NCBI RefSeq assembly: GCF_030546645.1 | Contig: NZ_JAUOTO010000005.1 | Coordinates: 744,001 to 808,000, forward strand | Origin: Flavitalea plasmicola | GTDB taxonomy: Bacteria > Bacteroidota > Bacteroidia > Chitinophagales > Chitinophagaceae | Direction: 5' to 3' | Length of the DNA stretch: 64,000 bases | Shown here: in pieces, positions 63,430-64,000 of the stretch | Layout of the letters: every line of letters begins with the position of its first letter | Numbering within the stretch: the first letter of the stretch is position 1 | Made by a program: the position numbers and the translations under genes | Notes under the pieces: model-generated | Databases searched by the model: none | Told to the model about the DNA's origin: nothing | The model's input: the letters and a program-made list of their open reading frames with translations, nothing else

Positions 63430-64000
63430 ATGAAGCAACTGCTAACCGGGACCATGCCGGAGAAGCATGGATTATGGATCGCCGGACTAATGCTTATCTT
63501 TTTTTCTTTCTCCTCTCCCGTACAAGGGCAATCTAACAAAGTAAATGGCGTCGTGATCAGTAAGGCCGATAGCCTGCCGTTGCAAGGCGTCACCGTTGCA
63601 GTGAAAGGGACCAAACGAGCCACCGTAACCAACATCGAAGGGAAATTCGAGATAACGGCTTCACCTGGAGAGGTCATTCAATTCAGCTTCATCGGGTATA
63701 CGCCCCTGGAATTGCCAGCCGGCGCAGAAGGACCGCTGCAAGTGTCGCTGGAACAGGCGAAGGGCGCCTTGAATGAAGTAGTGGTGACGGCGCTGGGGAT
63801 CAGCCGGCAAAAAAAGTCATTAGGATATGCCGTGCAGGAGCTGAAGTCGAAGGACATTTCCGAGACGTCCGAACCGAACCTGGTCAATACATTGGAAGGC
63901 AAGGTGGCCGGGGTTCGCGTGACGAACAGCCAGGGCGATATGGGGTCATCGCGCATCGTCATCAGGGGCGAGACTTCCATCTCGGGCTATAACCAACCCT
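63430..64000 (+). CDS. SusC/RagA-type TonB-linked outer membrane protein (5' part only)
   Basis: The first 190 codons of a receptor that usually exceeds 1000 residues. A signal peptide (MKQLLTGTMPEKHG, then hydrophobic LWIAGLMLIFFSFSS) is followed by a carboxypeptidase-regulatory-like domain (GVVISKADSLPLQGVTVAVKGT, later GEVIQFSFIGYTPLE). The TonB-box region NEVVVTALGISRQKKSLGYAV and the plug LVNTLEGKVAGVRVTNSQGD are the SusC/RagA signatures. Members import glycans or other large nutrients with a SusD lipoprotein, which would be expected just beyond the window. The frame is open to the edge. Confidence 0.92.
   Translation, partial: MKQLLTGTMPEKHGLWIAGLMLIFFSFSSPVQGQSNKVNGVVISKADSLPLQGVTVAVKGTKRATVTNIEGKFEITASPGEVIQFSFIGYTPLELPAGAEGPLQVSLEQAKGALNEVVVTALGISRQKKSLGYAVQELKSKDISETSEPNLVNTLEGKVAGVRVTNSQGDMGSSRIVIRGETSISGYNQP

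Noticed and set aside
1..64000. CRISPR arrays, insertion sequences, prophage or tRNA genes
   Set aside because: I looked for regularly spaced repeats, transposase motifs and phage structural genes and saw none; tRNA genes were judged by eye only, so a short one could have been missed.

Overview
The window looks like a chromosome segment of a Bacteroidota member, most likely family Chitinophagaceae. This is inferred from gene content, not from a marker gene. Supporting signs are a SusC/RagA-type TonB-linked receptor, a type IX secretion (T9SS) style C-terminal domain, very large secreted RHS proteins with DUF6443-like N-termini, FtsX-type permeases with the MLKNYLKVACRNL start, and candidate promoters with a TAnnTTTG-like -7 box. 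No rRNA, tRNA, CRISPR array or complete insertion sequence was seen.

Layout. 1-5.2 kb: a nearly complete FtsX-like permease (minus), a CPCC-type zinc-binding protein, a small secreted protein and an unrecognised 445-residue protein. 5.2-11.7 kb (minus): a tightly packed three-gene operon that reads as an NTP-dependent conflict or immune system. It encodes a trypsin-like protease with an N-terminal effector-associated-domain (EAD1-like) adaptor, a second protein with a matching adaptor on a degenerate P-loop NTPase, and a large STAND-type NTPase carrying a membrane-anchored patatin-like domain. A near-perfect inverted repeat lies between this operon and a divergent lipoprotein gene. 11.8-17.2 kb: lipoprotein, Pr6Pr-like membrane protein, T9SS cargo protein and DNA polymerase IV.

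17.2-35.4 kb (minus): a complete Tc (ABC-type) toxin locus in two genes, a fused TcB-TcC cocoon with a C-terminal variable cargo, followed by a 3.5-thousand-residue TcA. 35.7-41.1 kb: 1-Cys peroxiredoxin with a strong terminator, a second YD-like lipoprotein, two small membrane proteins (one resembling a piece of cytochrome oxidase subunit I), a secreted amidohydrolase and the wreck of an AbiE toxin-antitoxin operon. 41.3-49.1 kb: siderophore-type TonB receptor, a three-gene operon of unknown function, and a GH95-like glycosidase.

49.3-60.8 kb (plus): a contact-toxin operon with an outer-membrane-type protein, a toxin-less RHS/SpvB-like protein, an RHS protein with Ig-like repeats and a C-terminal nuclease-like tip, and a likely immunity gene. 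60.8-64 kb: two pseudouridine synthases (one with a long repetitive basic tail) and the 5' end of a SusC-like receptor gene that runs off the window.

The general theme is inter-organism conflict: a Tc injection toxin, an RHS toxin with its immunity gene, a decayed AbiE module and the EAD/STAND/protease/patatin operon share 55 kb. The EAD operon is the best candidate for an undercharacterised system. All functional assignments come from reading motifs in the sequence; no database search was run.
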